Below, piece by piece: positions 32,133-41,380 of a DNA stretch of 64,000 bases. Source of the stretch: Paracoccaceae bacterium (GTDB lineage Bacteria > Pseudomonadota > Alphaproteobacteria > Rhodobacterales > Rhodobacteraceae). The notes below the pieces were generated by a model. The model searched no databases and had not been told where the DNA came from. It saw only the letters and a list, made by a program, of their open reading frames with translations. Numbering within the stretch: position 1 is the stretch's first letter; every line of letters begins with the position of its first letter. The translations under genes and the position numbers were made by a program. Location of the stretch: positions 62,001 to 126,000 of the forward strand of contig JAFGTV010000001.1 in the NCBI GenBank assembly GCA_016938875.1, written 5' to 3'.

Positions 32133-33809
32133 ATGGCCCATTTGACGGATATCGAGATTGCCCGTGCTGCACAAAAACGCCCGATCCAGCAGATCGGCGC
32201 AGAGCTGGGCATTCCCGAGGCCGATCTGGTGCCATACGGCCATGACAAGGCAAAGCTGAGCGCGCCATTCATCGCCGGGCTGGCGGATCGGCCCGATGGC
32301 CGGCTGATCCTGGTGACGGCGATCAACCCCACCCCTGCGGGGGAGGGCAAGACCACCACGACCGTGGGGTTGGGCGATGGCCTGGCACGGTTGGGCAAGC
32401 GCGCCGCGATCTGCATTCGAGAGGCCTCGCTGGGTCCGTGTTTCGGGATGAAGGGCGGGGCGGCCGGCGGCGGTCATGCGCAGGTGGTTCCGATGGAGGA
32501 CATGAACCTGCATTTCACCGGTGATTTCCATGCGATCACCAGTGCGCACAACCTGTTGGCGGCGATGATCGACAATCACATCCATTGGGGCAACGATCTG
32601 GGCATCGACCAGCGCCGTGTCACCTGGCGCCGGGTGATGGACATGAACGACCGGGCGCTGCGCGACATGGTCTGTGCGCTGGGCGGGGTGGCCAACGGGT
32701 TCCCGCGCGAGACCGGGTTCGACATCACCGTCGCGTCCGAGGTGATGGCGATCCTGTGCCTGGCCACCGACCTGGCGGATTTGCAGCGCCGCCTGGGCGA
32801 CATCATCGTGGGCTATACCCGCGACAAGGCGCCGGTTCTGGCCCGCGATCTAAAGGCCGACGGGGCGATGACGGTGCTGCTGCGCGATGCGATGCAGCCC
32901 AACCTGGTGCAAACGCTGGAAAACACCCCGGCCTTTGTCCATGGGGGGCCGTTCGCCAATATCGCCCATGGCTGCAATTCGGTGATCGCCACCACGACCG
33001 CGCTTAAGCTGGCCGATTACGTGGTGACCGAGGCCGGGTTCGGCGCCGATCTGGGGGCCGAGAAGTTCATGAACATCAAGTGTCGCAAGGCCGGCCTGGC
33101 GCCTGCGGCGGTGGTCATCGTGGCGACCGTCAAGGCGCTGAAGATGAACGGCGGCGTGGCCCGCGATGCCTTGGGGGCCGAGGATGTGGCAGCGCTCCGG
33201 GCCGGGTGCGCCAACCTGGGGCGTCATATCGAGAACGTGAAATCCTTTGGCGTGCCGGTAGTCGTGGCGATCAACCATTTCACCGGCGACACCGAGGCCG
33301 AGATCGCCGCCGTTCAGGCCTATGTCGCCACCCAGGGCAGCGAGGCGATCCTGTGCACCCATTGGGCCGAGGGCGGCGCCGGGGCCAAGGCGCTGGCCGC
33401 GCGCGTGGTCGAGATCGCCGAGGCGGACGGGGCCGATTTCGCGCCGCTCTATCCCGACGAAATGGGCTTTTTCGCCAAGATCGAAACCATCGCCAAGCGT
33501 ATTTACCGCGCTGACGAGGTGCTGGCCGACAAATCCGTGCGCGATCAGCTGGACGCGTGGGAGCGCGCCGGTTACGGCCATCTGCCGATCTGCATGGCCA
33601 AGACGCAGTATTCCTTTACCACCGATCCGACCCGGCGCGGCGCGCCCGTGGGCCATTCGGTTCCGGTGCGCGAGGTGCGCCTGGCCGCAGGGGCCGGGTT
33701 CGTCGTGGTGATCTGCGGAGAGATCATGACCATGCCGGGTCTGCCCCGCCACCCCGCCGCCGAGACGATCGGGCTGAACGATCTGGGCCAGGTCGAGGGC
33801 TTGTTCTAG
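32133..33809 (+). CDS. fhs: Formate-tetrahydrofolate ligase
   Basis: ATP-dependent synthesis of 10-formyl-THF from formate. ATG 32133 is preceded by GAGGAAG and gives 558 residues, normal length; the track start at 31971 adds an unconserved leader. Seen are the P-loop region [18 protein letters not shown] (about residues 64-81), [19 protein letters not shown], and [14 protein letters not shown]. With FolD downstream and PurU elsewhere in the window it forms the formate branch of one-carbon metabolism, used in rhodobacteria during demethylation of C1-bearing compounds. Confidence 0.97.
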   Translation: MAHLTDIEIARAAQKRPIQQIGAELGIPEADLVPYGHDKAKLSAPFIAGLADRPDGRLILVTAINPTPAGEGKTTTTVGLGDGLARLGKRAAICIREASLGPCFGMKGGAAGGGHAQVVPMEDMNLHFTGDFHAITSAHNLLAAMIDNHIHWGNDLGIDQRRVTWRRVMDMNDRALRDMVCALGGVANGFPRETGFDITVASEVMAILCLATDLADLQRRLGDIIVGYTRDKAPVLARDLKADGAMTVLLRDAMQPNLVQTLENTPAFVHGGPFANIAHGCNSVIATTTALKLADYVVTEAGFGADLGAEKFMNIKCRKAGLAPAAVVIVATVKALKMNGGVARDALGAEDVAALRAGCANLGRHIENVKSFGVPVVVAINHFTGDTEAEIAAVQAYVATQGSEAILCTHWAEGGAGAKALAARVVEIAEADGADFAPLYPDEMGFFAKIETIAKRIYRADEVLADKSVRDQLDAWERAGYGHLPICMAKTQYSFTTDPTRRGAPVGHSVPVREVRLAAGAGFVVVICGEIMTMPGLPRHPAAETIGLNDLGQVEGLF

Positions 33810-33882
33810 GCTTGCACGCATTGCGGCGCACGCATCGGCGCGGTAACACTCGACCTGAGTTTCCCTGCAACAGGACGCGCAG

Positions 33883-34191
33883 ATGATCCCGCCCGAAGCC
33901 TGCCAAGACATGACCGAGTTGCGCGTTCAGATCGACGCGCTGGATCGCGAATTGGTGGCGCTGCTGGCCCGACGGGCCGGCTATATCGACCGCGCCGCCG
34001 AGCTGAAGCCCGGCGAGGGGCTGCCGGCGCGCATCGGGTCGCGCATCGACGACGTAATCGCCAAGGTGCGCGCGCGCGCCGGGGAAGAGGGGCTGGACCC
34101 CGATCTGGCCGAGGCCCTGTGGCATGAGCTGATCGAATGGGCGATCCGGCGCGAAGAGGCCGCGATGGCCAGCAGAAAGGACAACCGATGA
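33883..34191 (+). CDS. AroQ-type chorismate mutase
   Basis: A 102-residue all-helical chorismate mutase converting chorismate to prephenate in phenylalanine and tyrosine synthesis. The family pattern is visible: [24 protein letters not shown], then [25 protein letters not shown], and a last helix [11 protein letters not shown]. The replacement of the usual segment by KPGEGLPAR is typical of a subgroup that includes salicylate-pathway enzymes; in this genomic context prephenate synthesis is more likely. Its stop overlaps the folD ATG, so the two are co-translated. Confidence 0.87.
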   Translation: MIPPEACQDMTELRVQIDALDRELVALLARRAGYIDRAAELKPGEGLPARIGSRIDDVIAKVRARAGEEGLDPDLAEALWHELIEWAIRREEAAMASRKDNR

Positions 34192-35090
34192 GTGCGACCC
34201 TGATCGACGGAAAGGCCTTTGCCGCGACCATCCGCGCCAAGGTGGCAGAGCATGTGCGCCATCTGCGCGACGAACATGGGCTGACCCCGGGGCTGGCCGT
34301 GGTTCTGGTCGGCGAGGATCCCGCCAGCCAGGTCTATGTGCGCAACAAGGGCACCCAGACCGAAGAGGCCGGAATGGCCTCTTTCGAACATCGCCTGCCG
34401 GTCGAGACCGCGCAGGAAGAGTTGCTGGCGCTGATCGCGCGGTTGAATGCGGCACCTGCGGTGCACGGAATTCTGGTGCAACTTCCGTTGCCTGGCCACA
34501 TTGATGCGGCCGAAGTTCTGAATGCCATCGACCCGGCCAAGGATGTCGATGGCTTTCACATTTCGAACGTCGGGCTCTTGGCGACGGGGCAAAAGGCGAT
34601 GGTGCCCTGCACGCCCCTGGGATGCCTGATGATGCTGCGCGATCATCTGGGCGATCTGTCCGGGCTGGACGCGGTCGTCGTGGGCCGGTCCAATATCGTG
34701 GGCAAGCCGATGGCGCATCTGCTGCTGCGCGACAGCGCGACGGTGACGATCGCGCATTCGCGCACCCGCGATCTGGCCGCGGTGTGCCGCCGCGCCGATA
34801 TCCTGGTGGCTGCCGTGGGTCGCCCGCAGATGATCCCGGGCGATTGGGTGAAACCCGGCGCCACGGTGATCGACGTGGGCATCAACCGCATTCCCGCGCC
34901 GGAACGTGGCGAGGGCAAGACGCGGCTGGTGGGCGACGTGGATTTCGACAGTGCCGTGCAGGTGGCCGGTGCAATCACCCCGGTGCCCGGCGGCGTGGGG
35001 CCGATGACCATCGCCTGCCTGCTGGCCAATACGGTCACCGCGTGCTGCCGCGCCCATGGCCTGGCAGAGCCCGAGGGGCTGACCGCCTAA
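34188..35090 (+). CDS. folD: Bifunctional methylene-THF dehydrogenase / methenyl-THF cyclohydrolase
   Basis: Interconverts 5,10-methylene-THF and 10-formyl-THF using NADP. ATG 34188 overlaps the chorismate mutase stop and gives 300 residues. Motifs are [14 protein letters not shown] with the catalytic lysine, [13 protein letters not shown], the nucleotide-binding [17 protein letters not shown], and the C-terminal [16 protein letters not shown]. Together with fhs 380 bases upstream it supplies or oxidises C1 units. Its last four bases overlap the convergent thioesterase gene. Confidence 0.97.
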   Translation: MSATLIDGKAFAATIRAKVAEHVRHLRDEHGLTPGLAVVLVGEDPASQVYVRNKGTQTEEAGMASFEHRLPVETAQEELLALIARLNAAPAVHGILVQLPLPGHIDAAEVLNAIDPAKDVDGFHISNVGLLATGQKAMVPCTPLGCLMMLRDHLGDLSGLDAVVVGRSNIVGKPMAHLLLRDSATVTIAHSRTRDLAAVCRRADILVAAVGRPQMIPGDWVKPGATVIDVGINRIPAPERGEGKTRLVGDVDFDSAVQVAGAITPVPGGVGPMTIACLLANTVTACCRAHGLAEPEGLTA

Positions 35091-35521
35091 ACCGGCACCG
35101 GCACCATCGTGCCCAACAGCGTCGCGACGTGACGCTGCCCTGCGCCATCTTCGGCGTGGACATCGGCGCGCACGATCACCAGGCGGCGGCCTGCCTTGAT
35201 CACCTCGCCGCGCGCGATCAGCCGGCTGCCATTGGCGGGGGCCAGCAGGTGGATCTTCATCTCGCTGGTCAGCACCTCGTGGCCCGGGGGCATCAGGCTG
35301 AGGGCCGCATACCCCGCCGCGCTATCGCCCAGCGCAAAGGCAATAGCGGCATGGGCGTAGCCCTGTTGCTGCCCGAATTCGGGACGGATCGGGGCCGCGA
35401 TCACCACCTTTCCGGGGTCCAGCGCGACGATTTCAGCGCCAAGGCTGGACATCATCGCTTGGGCGGCAAAGCTTTGCTTTACGGTTTTGGCGTAATCGGG
35501 ATTCTGAGGGGGTGAGACCAT
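35087..35521 (-). CDS. PaaI-type hotdog thioesterase
   Basis: A 144-residue hotdog-fold protein of the PaaI/YdiI group. The characteristic segment reads [30 protein letters not shown], and the strand [23 protein letters not shown] matches the second half of the fold. It probably hydrolyses an aryl- or acyl-CoA thioester; the substrate cannot be deduced. It is convergent with folD, overlapping by four bases. The 192-base region upstream holds the LytTR gene's promoter. Confidence 0.82.
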   Translation of the reverse strand: MVSPPQNPDYAKTVKQSFAAQAMMSSLGAEIVALDPGKVVIAAPIRPEFGQQQGYAHAAIAFALGDSAAGYAALSLMPPGHEVLTSEMKIHLLAPANGSRLIARGEVIKAGRRLVIVRADVHAEDGAGQRHVATLLGTMVPVPV

Positions 35522-35678
35522 CGGCGCGGCTTTTCTGCTGGGGACGGGGCCAGCCTAAGCCCCTGCGACGTGAGAGCACAAGGGCCGGGGGTGCGCAGCC
35601 TTGAACCTTCCTGTAGCGGCAGGCATTGTGCCCTGCGCGATGTCGCGGGACGGGGATTTGAGCCGAACTGATATTCTG

Positions 35679-35697
35679 ATAATTGAACAATTATAAT
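35679..35697 (+). promoter_or_regulatory. AT-rich palindrome and consensus -10 upstream of the LytTR gene
   Basis: ATAATTG-aa-CAATTAT is a perfect 7+7 palindrome at 35679-35694, and a perfect TATAAT occupies 35692-35697, 16 bases before the GTG. In this GC-rich sequence the combination stands out. It suggests a strong promoter overlapped by an operator, perhaps for autoregulation. No good -35 is visible at normal spacing, so an activator could be needed. Confidence 0.5.
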
Positions 35698-35713
35698 AAG
35701 TGGATCTTTTGAC

Positions 35714-36472
35714 GTGCTAGGTGACCTGAAGGCGGCGCTGCTGCACCCGGCCACGCTGGTTGTCTGGGCCGTATTGTCGGTTTGGCTGACCCTGTCGGGC
35801 CCCTTTGCAACCTACGAGGCGGCGTCGTTGGCGCAGCGGGCGTTTTATTGGCCCTTGGTGGCGGGCCTGGGCGTCGTGGCGGGCGTGTCCCTGCGGCTGG
35901 CGATTCGTCGCCGGATGCCCTATCTAAGTTATTGGCAAGCTTCAGCAATCAGTGCCAGCACGCTGTCGGTGGTGTTGGCGGTTCCGGCGGCCCGGCTGAC
36001 CGCGGCGATGGCCGGGCAGTCGCAGGATCCCGGCGCGGTGCCCAGTGGGATAGAGGCCGCAGGCGCGATTTTTGCCGTTGCCATAGGGATGAATGCGCTG
36101 CGCTATGTCCTGAGCCCGGGCCACGCCCGCTCCGCGCCCCCCGCGCCGCCGCTGCCGGTCCTTTTGGACCGGCTTGCGGTGGACAAACGCGCCCCGGTGA
36201 TCCGGCTGAGTTCGTCTGACCACTATGTGCGGGTCGTCACCGAGTTGGGCGAGGAAGAGGTATTGATCCGCTTTGCCGACGCCATCGCGGAACTGGAGGG
36301 GGCGCAGGGGCTGCGCGTGCACCGCTCGCACTGGGTCGCGATCCCGGCCGTGCGCGGGCACGTGACCGAAAAAGGCCGGGTTTTCGTGATCACCACCGAC
36401 GGTGCGCGGGTGCCGGTCAGCCGCAGCTATCGCGCCGAGGTCGAGGCGCAGGGCCTGTTGCGCGACGCATAG
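35714..36472 (+). CDS. Membrane-anchored LytTR-domain transcriptional regulator
   Basis: 252 residues from GTG 35714; no clear ribosome site, so a very short leader is likely. The N-terminal half has about four hydrophobic segments (about 14-32, 45-62, 80-100, 112-130). The C-terminal LytTR DNA-binding domain covers about 155-250, with IRLSSSDHYVRVVTELGEEEVLIRF, LRVHRSHWVAI and VPVSRSYRAEV. There is no receiver domain, so the signal is probably sensed in the membrane segment. The last 56 bases overlap the convergent pdeM gene. Confidence 0.87.
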   Translation: MLGDLKAALLHPATLVVWAVLSVWLTLSGPFATYEAASLAQRAFYWPLVAGLGVVAGVSLRLAIRRRMPYLSYWQASAISASTLSVVLAVPAARLTAAMAGQSQDPGAVPSGIEAAGAIFAVAIGMNALRYVLSPGHARSAPPAPPLPVLLDRLAVDKRAPVIRLSSSDHYVRVVTELGEEEVLIRFADAIAELEGAQGLRVHRSHWVAIPAVRGHVTEKGRVFVITTDGARVPVSRSYRAEVEAQGLLRDA

Positions 36473-37121
36473 GCAGCGCGTGGGCGCGCGGCCCCAGAAC
36501 GATCGCCATCGCCTCGGGGCCCATCAACGCGTCCAACACCGGCGCGTCCAGCGCCAGCCCCCCGGTATAGGCGCCATAGGCGGGCAGGATCACGCGCGAA
36601 GGGTCGGCCAGGAAACAGGGCCGTGCCACCCGTCGCCCCGCCAGGTTCAGCCGCATCTTGGGGTGGTAATGGCCCGACACCTCGGCCCGGGCATCGGGCC
36701 GGGCGATATGGCGAAAGGTCAGCGGCCCGTGCTGCCACTCGGCCAGCGCGGTGCCGCCAAGGGCCACCGGGCCGGGGTCGTGATTGCCCGCGATCCAGAT
36801 CCATCGCCGCCCGGCGGCCAACTGCATCAGCCGTGTCGCGATGTCCGGCGCCAGCGTCGAGGCCGCGGTATCATCGTCGAAACTGTCGCCCAGGCAGATG
36901 ACCACGCGCGGCGCGGTGGCGGCGATGTCGCCCTCTAGCCGGGACAGGGTTTCGGCGGTGTCATAGGGCGGCAACAGGGCGCCGCCCCGGCGTGCCAGTC
37001 GCTCGGCCTTGCCCAGGTGCAGGTCAGAGACCACCAACACCCCCGCCGCGCCCCACCACAGCGCGCCCGAGGGGCAGGCGGTCAGCCGTGCACCGGCCAG
37101 GGTGAAATCATGCCCGTTCAT
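36417..37121 (-). CDS. pdeM: Ligase-associated DNA-repair endonuclease PdeM (metallophosphoesterase)
   Basis: 234 residues of the calcineurin-like phosphoesterase family. Metal-binding motifs are in order: VVSDLHLGKAE, CLGDSFDDD, WIAGNHD and VSGHYHP. The start at ATG 37121 is preferred over a TTG at 37157. It directly follows the DEXH helicase gene, its usual partner in the bacterial ligase-associated repair operon. The C-terminal tail (after LGPRAHALPM) is basic and encoded antisense to the LytTR gene's end, which may be an extension peculiar to this lineage. The ATP-dependent ligase and exonuclease partners are not in this window. Confidence 0.9.
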   Translation of the reverse strand: MNGHDFTLAGARLTACPSGALWWGAAGVLVVSDLHLGKAERLARRGGALLPPYDTAETLSRLEGDIAATAPRVVICLGDSFDDDTAASTLAPDIATRLMQLAAGRRWIWIAGNHDPGPVALGGTALAEWQHGPLTFRHIARPDARAEVSGHYHPKMRLNLAGRRVARPCFLADPSRVILPAYGAYTGGLALDAPVLDALMGPEAMAIVLGPRAHALPMRRATGPAPRPRRDSCG

Positions 37122-37161
37122 GGCCCCGTGTCGATCCCATCGCGGCGCGAATTGCAAGGGG

Positions 37162-39567
37162 TCAGCCCAGCCCGGCCTCTTGCATCAGCCGCGCCGCGGC
37201 GGCCTCGATCAGGCGCTCTTCGGCGCTGCCATGGACCGGGATGCGCCCGGCCTCCAGCAGCAGGGGGGCGGCCAGCGGGGGGATGCGGGCGCAACGCACA
37301 TGATCGACGCGCCCGCGCACGCGGGTCAGCATGTCCTCGATCCGGGCGAAATCGACCAGCCCTTTCATCGCCTCCTCGCGGGTGATGTCCAGCAACAGGT
37401 GGTCGGGGTCGTATTTCAGCAGCGTGTCATAGAGGATATCCGAGGAAAAGGTCGCCTGCCGCCCGGTCTTGCGCCGCCCTGGGCTGTTACGCTCGATCAG
37501 CCCGGCGATCACGGCGGCACTGCGAAAGGTGCGTTTCATCACCGCGTTGCCGGCCAGCCAGCCCTCGAACGCCGCGCGCAGCCCGCCGGCGTCCAGCAGG
37601 GCGGCGGGGTCGGGGATCTCATCCAGCCCCCAGATCAGCGTGGCATAGTCGGTCGCGACAAAGCCCAGCGGCGCCAGCCCCGCCGCCTCCATCCGCTGGG
37701 TCAGCAACAGGCCCAGCGTCTGCTGCGCGTTGCGCCCGGCAAAGCCGTGGACACACAGATGGGCCCGACCGTCATGGGCAAAGCTTTCCACCAGCAGCCG
37801 GTCGCGGCTGGGCAGGCGTGACACCTGCCGTTGCAGCGCCAGCCAGTGGGCGGTGTGGTCGGGCAGGTCGGGCCAGTCGGGGCCCTGCATCATCGCCAGG
37901 ATACGCTCGGCCAGTTGGGTCGAGGTGGCGAATTTGGTGCCTGCATAGACGGCGATCTTGGGGGTTTTGGTGGCGGCGCGGCTGACCTCGACCACCATGT
38001 CGCGCAATCCCTCATAGCGTACGATCCGCCCGCCGATCAGAAAGGTGTCGCCCGGCGTCAGGGTGGCGGCAAAGGCCTCTTCGATCTCGCCCAACGGCGC
38101 ACCGCCGCCGCGCGCGGGCCGCATCCGCACCTTGAGCATCTCTGCCGCGACGATGGTGCCCAGGTTCATGCGGATCTGGCGTGCCGTGCGCGGGTCGCGC
38201 AGCGCCCAGCGCCCGTCGGGGCCTTGTTTCAGACGCTGCCAGCGGTCATAGGCGCGCAGCGCATAGCCGCCGGTGGCCACGAACTCCAGGCAGGCGTCGA
38301 ACTGCGCGCGCGGCAGATCGCCGTAGGGGCCTGCGGTGATGATCTCGGCATAAAGGGCGTCGGCGGCAAAGGGTCCGGCGGCGGCGCTGGCCAGGATATG
38401 CTGGCACACCACATCGCGCGGCCCCGGCCCGCGCGGCGCCCCGTCCAGGTCGTGGGCGCGCACGGCGGCCAGGGCCGCGTGGCATTCCAGCACCTCAAAA
38501 CGGTTGGCCGGGACCATCCGCGCCTTGGACGGCGCGCTATAGCGGTGGTTGGCCCGGCCGATCCGCTGCACCAGCCGCTTGACGTTTTTCGGCGCGCCGA
38601 CCTGGATCACCAGATCCACATCGCCCCAGTCGATCCCCAGGTCCAGCGACCCGGTGCAGACCACCGCGCGCAAGGCCCCTGTCGCCATCGCCGCCTCGAC
38701 CTTTTCGCGGGCCTCGCGCGACAATGAGCCGTGGTGGATCGCGATGGGCAGCGCGTCGTCATTGGCCAGCCAAAGATCGCGAAAGAACAACTCGGCCTGG
38801 GCGCGGGTGTTGTGAAAGATCAGCGTGGTGCGGTGGCGCGCGACCTGTTCCAGGATCGCCGGGATCGCATAGCGCCCGCCGCCGCCCGACCAGGGCGGTG
38901 GGGTGCCGGTGTCCAGCATGGCGATGTCGGGCGCGGGTCCGGGATCGGCGGTCACGATCGCGCAGGGGTCGGGGTACGGCGCCAGGAACCGGCCCAGCGC
39001 GGCGGGATCCTCGACCGTGGCCGACAGCCCCACCCGGCGCAGCCCGGGGCACATCCGGCTGAGCCGCGCCAGCCCCAGCATCAGTTGATCGCCGCGCTTG
39101 GACTCGGCCAGGGCGTGCACCTCGTCCACGATCACCCGGCGCAAACCGGCGAATATCCGCGGCGCGTCCTCGTAGCTGAGCAGCAACGCCAGGCTTTCGG
39201 GGGTGCTCAGCAGGATATGCGGGGGATCGGCGCGCTGCTGCCGCCGCCGGGTCTGCGAGGTGTCGCCGGTGCGGTCCTCGACCCGGATCGGCAGGCCCAT
39301 CTCGGCGATCGGGGTGCCCAGGTTGCGGCGGATGTCCGCAGTCAGCGCCTTGAGCGGCGAAATGTAGAGCGTGTGCAAGCCCGGGGCAGGGTTTTGCGCA
39401 ATTTCGGCCAGCGAAGGCAGGAATCCTGCAAGTGTCTTGCCCCCGCCCGTCGGCGCGATCAACAGCAGCGCAGGCGCGTTCGCACGCGCCATCAGCGCGG
39501 TTTGGTGGGGATGGATGGTCCAGTCGCGGGCGGCGAACCAGTCGGTGAAACGGGCGGGCATCTGCAT
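37162..39567 (-). CDS. Ligase-associated DEXH-box DNA helicase (Lhr-like)
   Basis: An 801-residue superfamily 2 helicase of the Lhr group. Motif I is IAPTGGGKTLAGFLPSL near residue 36, motif II VIVDEVHAL, motif III VGLSATVEDP, motif IV region FHNTRAQAELFF, and motif VI QRIGRANHR. An extended winged-helix and Lhr-specific C-terminal region follows. PdeM lies 40 bases downstream. It is probably a 3'-5' DNA repair helicase. The start is MQMPARF; the ribosome site is weak, and the internal ATG six bases later is equally possible. Confidence 0.92.
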   Translation of the reverse strand: MQMPARFTDWFAARDWTIHPHQTALMARANAPALLLIAPTGGGKTLAGFLPSLAEIAQNPAPGLHTLYISPLKALTADIRRNLGTPIAEMGLPIRVEDRTGDTSQTRRRQQRADPPHILLSTPESLALLLSYEDAPRIFAGLRRVIVDEVHALAESKRGDQLMLGLARLSRMCPGLRRVGLSATVEDPAALGRFLAPYPDPCAIVTADPGPAPDIAMLDTGTPPPWSGGGGRYAIPAILEQVARHRTTLIFHNTRAQAELFFRDLWLANDDALPIAIHHGSLSREAREKVEAAMATGALRAVVCTGSLDLGIDWGDVDLVIQVGAPKNVKRLVQRIGRANHRYSAPSKARMVPANRFEVLECHAALAAVRAHDLDGAPRGPGPRDVVCQHILASAAAGPFAADALYAEIITAGPYGDLPRAQFDACLEFVATGGYALRAYDRWQRLKQGPDGRWALRDPRTARQIRMNLGTIVAAEMLKVRMRPARGGGAPLGEIEEAFAATLTPGDTFLIGGRIVRYEGLRDMVVEVSRAATKTPKIAVYAGTKFATSTQLAERILAMMQGPDWPDLPDHTAHWLALQRQVSRLPSRDRLLVESFAHDGRAHLCVHGFAGRNAQQTLGLLLTQRMEAAGLAPLGFVATDYATLIWGLDEIPDPAALLDAGGLRAAFEGWLAGNAVMKRTFRSAAVIAGLIERNSPGRRKTGRQATFSSDILYDTLLKYDPDHLLLDITREEAMKGLVDFARIEDMLTRVRGRVDHVRCARIPPLAAPLLLEAGRIPVHGSAEERLIEAAAARLMQEAGLG

Positions 39568-39659
39568 GGGGTTGATTTAGCGCCCAGCGTGGGGATTTTC
39601 AGAAAAAGTTTTGTCCGAAACGCGTTGAATGCTCGACTGCGCGTCCCTGCCGAGGCCGC

Positions 39660-40097
39660 TCAGCCCTCGATCCAGATTGTAACCGGCCCGTCATTGACCA
39701 ACGACACGGCCATGTCCGCGCCAAAGCGCCCGGTGGCGACCGTCACCCCCAGATCGCGCAGCGCCTGGGCAAACACCTGGTAGAGGTCCGCCCCGATTTC
39801 TGGTGCGGCGGCGGCGGAAAAACCGGGGCGATTGCCGCGTGTCGTATCCGCGGCCAGGGTGAACTGGCTGACCACCAGCGCTGCGCCCCCGGTGTCCAGC
39901 AGCGCGCGGTTCATCTTGTCCGCGTCATCCTTGAATATGCGCATCCGTGCGATCCGTCCGGCCAGCTTTTCGGCGCGGGCCGCGTCGTCCTCCGCCATCG
40001 CGCAGACCAGGATCAACAGCCCCGGCCCGATCTGGCCGATCACCTCGCCGTCGACCCGCACGGCGGCCTCGCTCACCCGCTGAACCAGTGCCCTCAT
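39660..40097 (-). CDS. dtd: D-aminoacyl-tRNA deacylase
   Basis: Removes D-amino acids mischarged to tRNA. It has 145 residues starting [21 protein letters not shown], the family N-terminus, with AAAGGA ahead of the ATG. The two active-site signatures are present: [18 protein letters not shown] and the cross-subunit Gly-cisPro-type motif NDGPVTIWI. It is the gene following the zinc-ribbon protein on the same strand, about 130 bases apart. Confidence 0.95.
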   Translation of the reverse strand: MRALVQRVSEAAVRVDGEVIGQIGPGLLILVCAMAEDDAARAEKLAGRIARMRIFKDDADKMNRALLDTGGAALVVSQFTLAADTTRGNRPGFSAAAAPEIGADLYQVFAQALRDLGVTVATGRFGADMAVSLVNDGPVTIWIEG

Positions 40098-40228
40098 GAC
40101 GAATTCCTTTCCTCAGGCGGGGTGGTGCCCGCGCGTGTGATGGTGACGGCGGTGGCGCGCATCCCCGGCGCCGCGCCCGCGCACAGGATCATCGCCGCGG
40201 CCCGTCCTACCTAGTGTCCGCAGCGCGC

Positions 40229-41335
40229 CTATCCTTGCTGAAGCGCCGTGAAATAGCCGATCCCGGCCGCCAAGAGCGCGCCGATCAGCACGGCCAAGGC
40301 AATCTTCCAGGCCGACCAGGGGCGTTCGCCCTGCACCCGGCCCGATTGCCCGTTGACCACAAAGCGGTAAGTCTTGCCGCGATATTTATAGGCGGCCAGC
40401 CAAACCGGCAGCAGCACATGCTTGAACGTCACGCCAGAGACCTGGGTTTGCAGCGAATTGATCTGTTGGCGGTCGCCGCCGATGTCGAATTTCACATCGC
40501 GCCGAATTACGCGGTCCATCAGCGCGCGGGCCTCGTCATAGCCGTCGGTCAGCGCCACCGTATACCCCTCGGCGCGAAAGCCGGCCAGGTATTCGGGCCG
40601 GTAGGGTTCCAGCGCCGAGAGATCCCACGGCTCCAGCGCGTCGGTATAGCGTTTGGGCAGGCTTTGCGAGGCCAGCACCAGCACATCGTCGAAAAACCGC
40701 GCCACCCGGCCCGAAACCGGCGTCCAGCGCACCTTTTGCACGCGCTCGGTCTGGGTTTGGCCGTTGCGGGTGACATGGCGGGTTTCATAGTAAACCGTGC
40801 CCCGCGCCCCGGTATAGGCAGAGCGGGTATCGGCGTCGAAGGTCCAGAAGGGGACATAAATCCCCTGCATTTTCCGGCCCTTGCGCGCGTAGTCCTTCAG
40901 ACCGTTGGGGGCGAACCACAACCGGCCCAGCCAGTCGTTCATCGCGCTGTGGGCGGCGCGTTCCTCTAGCGCGAAGGGCAGCACGCCGCGCGGTTTGATG
41001 CGCCGTTGCGGGCCGGTATCGGTGACCACGGGGGTGGCGCAGAAGGGGCATTCGGTGGCGTGATCCACCCCGTCCACCTCGAACTCTGCCCCGCAATTGG
41101 GACATTTGAGGCGGCGGACCTCCTCCATCTCGACATGGGGCAGGGCGGCGTCCAGCGCGGCGCGGAAATCCAGCTCGGCGATGGGTGCGGCGGGGGCGGT
41201 CGCGATCGGCGCGGTATGGCCGCAATGGTCGCACACCAGCATCCCCTCGGCGGGGGAAAAGCGGAAATCGGCCCCGCATTGATCGCAGGGAAAGCGGTGT
41301 TCGGTCGGCGCGGGGGGCGGCGCGGTGTCGGGCAT
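40229..41335 (-). CDS. TFIIB-type zinc-ribbon membrane protein (YdjG-like)
   Basis: 368 residues. Two zinc ribbons occupy the N-terminus (FPCDQCGADF...CDHCGH and LKCPNCGAEF...CPFCA). A beta-rich middle region follows (GIYVPFWTFDADTRSAYTG, VRWTPVSGRVARFFDDVLV), and one C-terminal transmembrane helix near 345-363. ATG 41335 is chosen over 41362 because GGAGG lies seven bases upstream. Despite frequent annotation as primosomal/helicase-related, it has no helicase motif. The layout resembles Bacillus YdjG, and it sits next to an SPFH protein as ydjG does with ydjI. Function is unknown; a membrane-stress role is inferred. Confidence 0.78.
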   Translation of the reverse strand: MPDTAPPPAPTEHRFPCDQCGADFRFSPAEGMLVCDHCGHTAPIATAPAAPIAELDFRAALDAALPHVEMEEVRRLKCPNCGAEFEVDGVDHATECPFCATPVVTDTGPQRRIKPRGVLPFALEERAAHSAMNDWLGRLWFAPNGLKDYARKGRKMQGIYVPFWTFDADTRSAYTGARGTVYYETRHVTRNGQTQTERVQKVRWTPVSGRVARFFDDVLVLASQSLPKRYTDALEPWDLSALEPYRPEYLAGFRAEGYTVALTDGYDEARALMDRVIRRDVKFDIGGDRQQINSLQTQVSGVTFKHVLLPVWLAAYKYRGKTYRFVVNGQSGRVQGERPWSAWKIALAVLIGALLAAGIGYFTALQQG

Positions 41336-41380
41336 GCGGATGCCTCCGGCAGGGGTATTCATGCCAACAAGAAGAGGCGG

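Noticed and set aside
40094-40192. 32-codon minus-strand ORF (MILCAGAAPGMR...) whose TGA overlaps the dtd ATG
   Set aside because: No ribosome site, composition typical of out-of-frame GC-rich DNA, and no hydrophobic or domain signal. The overlap with dtd alone is not enough.
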